DNA of 64,000 bases from Porphyrobacter sp. LM 6 (GTDB lineage Bacteria > Pseudomonadota > Alphaproteobacteria > Sphingomonadales > Sphingomonadaceae), in assembly GCF_001720465.1 (NCBI RefSeq), contig NZ_CP017113.1, positions 930,001-994,000 on the forward strand, written 5' to 3'. Position numbers and translations under genes: made by a program. Below the pieces are notes generated by a model. It saw only the letters and a program-made list of their open reading frames with translations, made no database searches and was not told the DNA's origin. Below, piece by piece: positions 61,931-64,000 of this stretch (position 1 is the stretch's first letter; each line of letters starts with the position of its first letter).

Positions 61931-62638
61931 GTGACGCTCGCCCTGCTCAGCGCCGCCGCTGCCGCCCCTGCCGCCACCCGGCTCGATCCGGTGGAGCTGT
62001 TCCTCCAGGCCGATATCATCGTGCAGGCGGTGATGCTCGGCCTGATCCTCGCCAGCATCTGGGTGTGGATGATCATCGTCAGCTTCTCGATGCGGATCGG
62101 CGACCTTTCCAAGAAATCGCGCGCTTACGAGGCCGAGTTCTGGGACCAGCGCGATCAGGAAGGCTTGCTCACCAAGCAGGCGCGCAAGGAAATCCCCTCG
62201 GCCCGCGTCGCGGCGGCGGGGCTCGACGAATGGCGCAAGTCGACCGCCAAGCAGCCGGTGGACCGCGATGCCACCCGCCAGCGCATCGGCGCGGCAATGG
62301 ACAGCCAGATCGCCGAAGAGGCCGACGAGCTCGCCGGGCGGCTGAACTTCCTCGCGACAGTCGGCTCGGTCGCGCCGTTTGTCGGCCTGTTCGGCACGGT
62401 GTGGGGGATCATGAACTCGTTCTTCCAGATCGGCGCGCAGCAGAGCGCCTCGCTCGCCGTGGTCGCCCCCGGCATTGCCGAAGCGCTGTTTGCAACCGCC
62501 ATCGGCCTGTTCGCCGCAATCCCCGCCGTTATCGCCTATAACCGCTTCGGCGGGGCGGTGGACCGTTACGAAGCGGGGCTCCAGCGCTTTGCCGACAAGC
62601 TCCACACCGGCCTCAGCCGCGAGTTGGACCGCGCGTAA
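61931..62638 (+). CDS. tolQ: TolQ inner-membrane motor subunit
   Basis: A 235-aa protein with GTG start. One N-terminal helix (VQAVMLGLILASIWVWMIIV), a cytoplasmic region, then VGSVAPFVGLFGTVWGIMNS and PGIAEALFATAIGLFAAIPA as helices two and three. With TolR it makes the proton-driven stator powering TolA. The stop overlaps tolR in TAATG. Confidence 0.96.
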   Translation: MTLALLSAAAAAPAATRLDPVELFLQADIIVQAVMLGLILASIWVWMIIVSFSMRIGDLSKKSRAYEAEFWDQRDQEGLLTKQARKEIPSARVAAAGLDEWRKSTAKQPVDRDATRQRIGAAMDSQIAEEADELAGRLNFLATVGSVAPFVGLFGTVWGIMNSFFQIGAQQSASLAVVAPGIAEALFATAIGLFAAIPAVIAYNRFGGAVDRYEAGLQRFADKLHTGLSRELDRA

Positions 62639-63075
62639 TGGGGATGGGTGTCTCCTCCCGCCGCAAGGGCAAGCGTGGCCGCCGCGCGGCGATGGCGGAG
62701 ATCAACGTCACCCCGCTGGTCGACGTGATGCTGGTGCTGCTGATTATCTTCATGGTGACGGTGACGCTGCCTGCCGTCGGCGTGCCGATCGAACTGCCCG
62801 AAAGCCGCGCCGCGCCGGTCGAAGAGCAGCCCGATCAGGTCACCATCTCGATCGACCGTGCGGGTGTCATCTATATCGAGGAAACCCCGGTGCGCGAAGG
62901 CGGGCTGGCCGATGCGCTGGCCATGCTCAATCGCGGGGGCGAGCCGCCGCTGATCGTGCTGCGCGGCGACCGCAGCCTCGATTATGGCCGGGTGATGCGG
63001 GTGATGGGCGAGCTGGGCCGCGCGGGCTTCACCTCGATCTCGCTGGTCACCGATGGTTCAGTTTCGGCCCCATAG
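62638..63075 (+). CDS. tolR: TolR inner-membrane motor subunit
   Basis: A 145-aa ExbD/TolR protein. MAEINVTPLVDVMLVLLIIF is the single helix with the proton-coupling Asp (VDV). The periplasmic domain follows (VPIELPESRAAPV to the end). The C-terminus overlaps the tolA frame if tolA starts at 63053. Confidence 0.96.
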   Translation: MGMGVSSRRKGKRGRRAAMAEINVTPLVDVMLVLLIIFMVTVTLPAVGVPIELPESRAAPVEEQPDQVTISIDRAGVIYIEETPVREGGLADALAMLNRGGEPPLIVLRGDRSLDYGRVMRVMGELGRAGFTSISLVTDGSVSAP

Positions 63076-63085
63076 TCCAGACGGC

Positions 63086-63859
63086 ATGGTGGAAGCGCGC
63101 GCCTTTTCCAGAGAGGAGAAAGTCGGCCTCGGGGTCGCTATCGTGCTGCATGGCGCGCTGGTGGCGGTGCTGCTGATGCAGGCGGTGCGCTCGGATGTCT
63201 CGGTCTTTCCCGAGCGGATGACGGTGAGCCTTGCCACCGAAGTCGGGCTGGAGGCCGCCGCGCCCGATCCTGTCGCCCAAAGCCGCGCCGCGATTGCGCC
63301 GACTCTGGCCGAACAGCCCGCGCCCGCGCCCGAGCAGGTCAAAACCCCGCCGCAGCGCACTGCCGCAAACCAGCCCGCCCCGAACCGCGACCGCTCGCGC
63401 CCCGACCGCGCCCAGCCCAGCCCGACTCCGAACAAGGCGAGTGAAAAGGGCGGCGGCAGCCGGATCGGGGATGATTTCCTCGCCGGGAGTGGTTCGTCGA
63501 CTGCGACGCAGGAAACACGCGCGCCGGCGGCGAAGTTCGGCAATGCGGAGCGGGCCGCGCTGTTTGCCGCGATCACCCGCCAGATCCGCCCGCACTGGCA
63601 GGGGCAGGCTCCATCCGGGGTCGACGCCGAGAAACTAGAAGCGATCGTCAACTGGGAACTCAATCTCGATGGCTCGATTAAGGGGCGTCCACGCTGCAAG
63701 GTCGTTCAAGCGAGCATTACCACCAGCAATCAGCCGCAAGCCGGGATATACTGCGAACGTGCGATCCGTGCGGTCCAACTCGCCGCTCCGTTCAAACTGC
63801 CCGAGCAATTTTACGACCGGTGGAAGTCGCTCGAATGGGAATTCAACCGAAGGCTCTGA
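63086..63859 (+). CDS. tolA: TolA envelope-spanning protein
   Basis: About 257 aa. A cytoplasmic tail, one helix (VGLGVAIVLHGALVAVLLMQ), a Pro/Ala/Gln-rich linker rather than the long helix of E. coli TolA, and a C-terminal domain beginning ERAALFAAITRQIRPHW, as in TolA/TonB C-terminal folds. The start may be 63053, overlapping tolR by 23 bases, or 63086; neither has a clear ribosome site. It links the motor to TolB/Pal. Confidence 0.9.
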   Translation: MVEARAFSREEKVGLGVAIVLHGALVAVLLMQAVRSDVSVFPERMTVSLATEVGLEAAAPDPVAQSRAAIAPTLAEQPAPAPEQVKTPPQRTAANQPAPNRDRSRPDRAQPSPTPNKASEKGGGSRIGDDFLAGSGSSTATQETRAPAAKFGNAERAALFAAITRQIRPHWQGQAPSGVDAEKLEAIVNWELNLDGSIKGRPRCKVVQASITTSNQPQAGIYCERAIRAVQLAAPFKLPEQFYDRWKSLEWEFNRRL

Positions 63860-63860
63860 C

Positions 63861-64000
63861 ATGACAATCAAGTCCCTCCTCCTTCTCACCGCCGCGCTGT
63901 TTGCCGCGCCGCTTGCCGCGCAGGATCTCGGTGCGCCGATCGGCGACGATCAGCCAGTGGAAAGCGTCGCAGTCGAGGGCGAAGATAGCGGCCCGCTGCG
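63861..64000 (+). CDS. tolB: TolB periplasmic protein, N-terminal part only
   Basis: The gene starts one base after the tolA stop and runs off the window. The signal peptide (MTIKSLLLLTAALFAAPLAA, cut before QDLG) is followed by an acidic stretch. The name rests on position after tolA and on the signal peptide; the propeller domain is outside the window. Confidence 0.82.
   Translation, partial: MTIKSLLLLTAALFAAPLAAQDLGAPIGDDQPVESVAVEGEDSGPL

Overview
The window is GC-rich, gene-dense alphaproteobacterial chromosome. A crtY-crtI-crtB carotenoid cluster, a TorF-type porin, SspB of the alphaproteobacterial type, a GDT1/UPF0314/DUF2059 complement and several palindromic repeat families common in sphingomonads point to Sphingomonadales, probably Erythrobacteraceae (Erythrobacter/Porphyrobacter-like). 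No rRNA, tRNA, CRISPR array, prophage or transposase gene was seen. A perfect parS palindrome at about 55.8 kb suggests the right part lies in the origin-proximal domain.

Layout. 1-4.7 kb (minus): a penicillin-acylase-family enzyme cut by the window edge, a TorF porin, a zinc alcohol dehydrogenase and a short-chain dehydrogenase. 5-9.8 kb (plus): TonB-dependent receptor, beta-propeller phytase and PhoX phosphatase, a phosphate-scavenging operon preceded by an 11-bp-periodic GTC array that looks like tandem Pho boxes. 9.8-14.2 kb: GDT1-like membrane protein, 6-phosphogluconolactonase, Nudix hydrolase, DNA polymerase IV, Bcr/CflA exporter. 14.2-17.5 kb: an NAD salvage module (NadV, NadM-Nudix) divergent from its likely regulator NrtR. 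17.5-26.4 kb (minus): crtY-crtI-secreted protein-LOG protein-crtB, then a SnoaL-like protein and an acyl-CoA carboxylase pair, almost all coupled by 4-nt overlaps. 26.5-36.4 kb: MipA/OmpV, DUF2059, amidohydrolase, TauE/SafE permease, UPF0314, a TPP riboswitch with thiC, several small proteins, a secreted RidA. 36.4-38 kb: an AT-rich insertion with an AlbA_2/Schlafen-type gene. 38-46 kb: cold-shock protein, a photolyase-like protein without the usual N-terminal domain, lipoprotein, GFA protein, S41 protease, PEBP, SWIB protein, DoxX, cupin, membrane dipeptidase, a 52-aa membrane peptide.

46-55.7 kb: dapD, then acyl-CoA catabolism. A phosphotransferase, an alcohol dehydrogenase, an acyl-CoA dehydrogenase and a GPH-type transporter run on the minus strand, facing two acyl-CoA dehydrogenases and an SDR on the plus strand. 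The kinase plus dehydrogenase pair mirrors the two domains of ACAD10/ACAD11 and the Lva enzymes, which suggests 4-hydroxy-acid breakdown. 55.7-57.4 kb: parS, gmk, a small protein, sspB. 57.5-64 kb (plus): hisB-yciI-hisH-hisA-hisF-hisE-hinT, then ybgC-tolQ-tolR-tolA-tolB, with tolB cut by the window edge.

Many gaps hold dispersed palindromic repeats of at least six families. Two have gone into functionally sensitive places: one between the TPP aptamer and the thiC start, another supplying the last codons of crtB. All functional calls come from reading the translated sequences; no database search was run.
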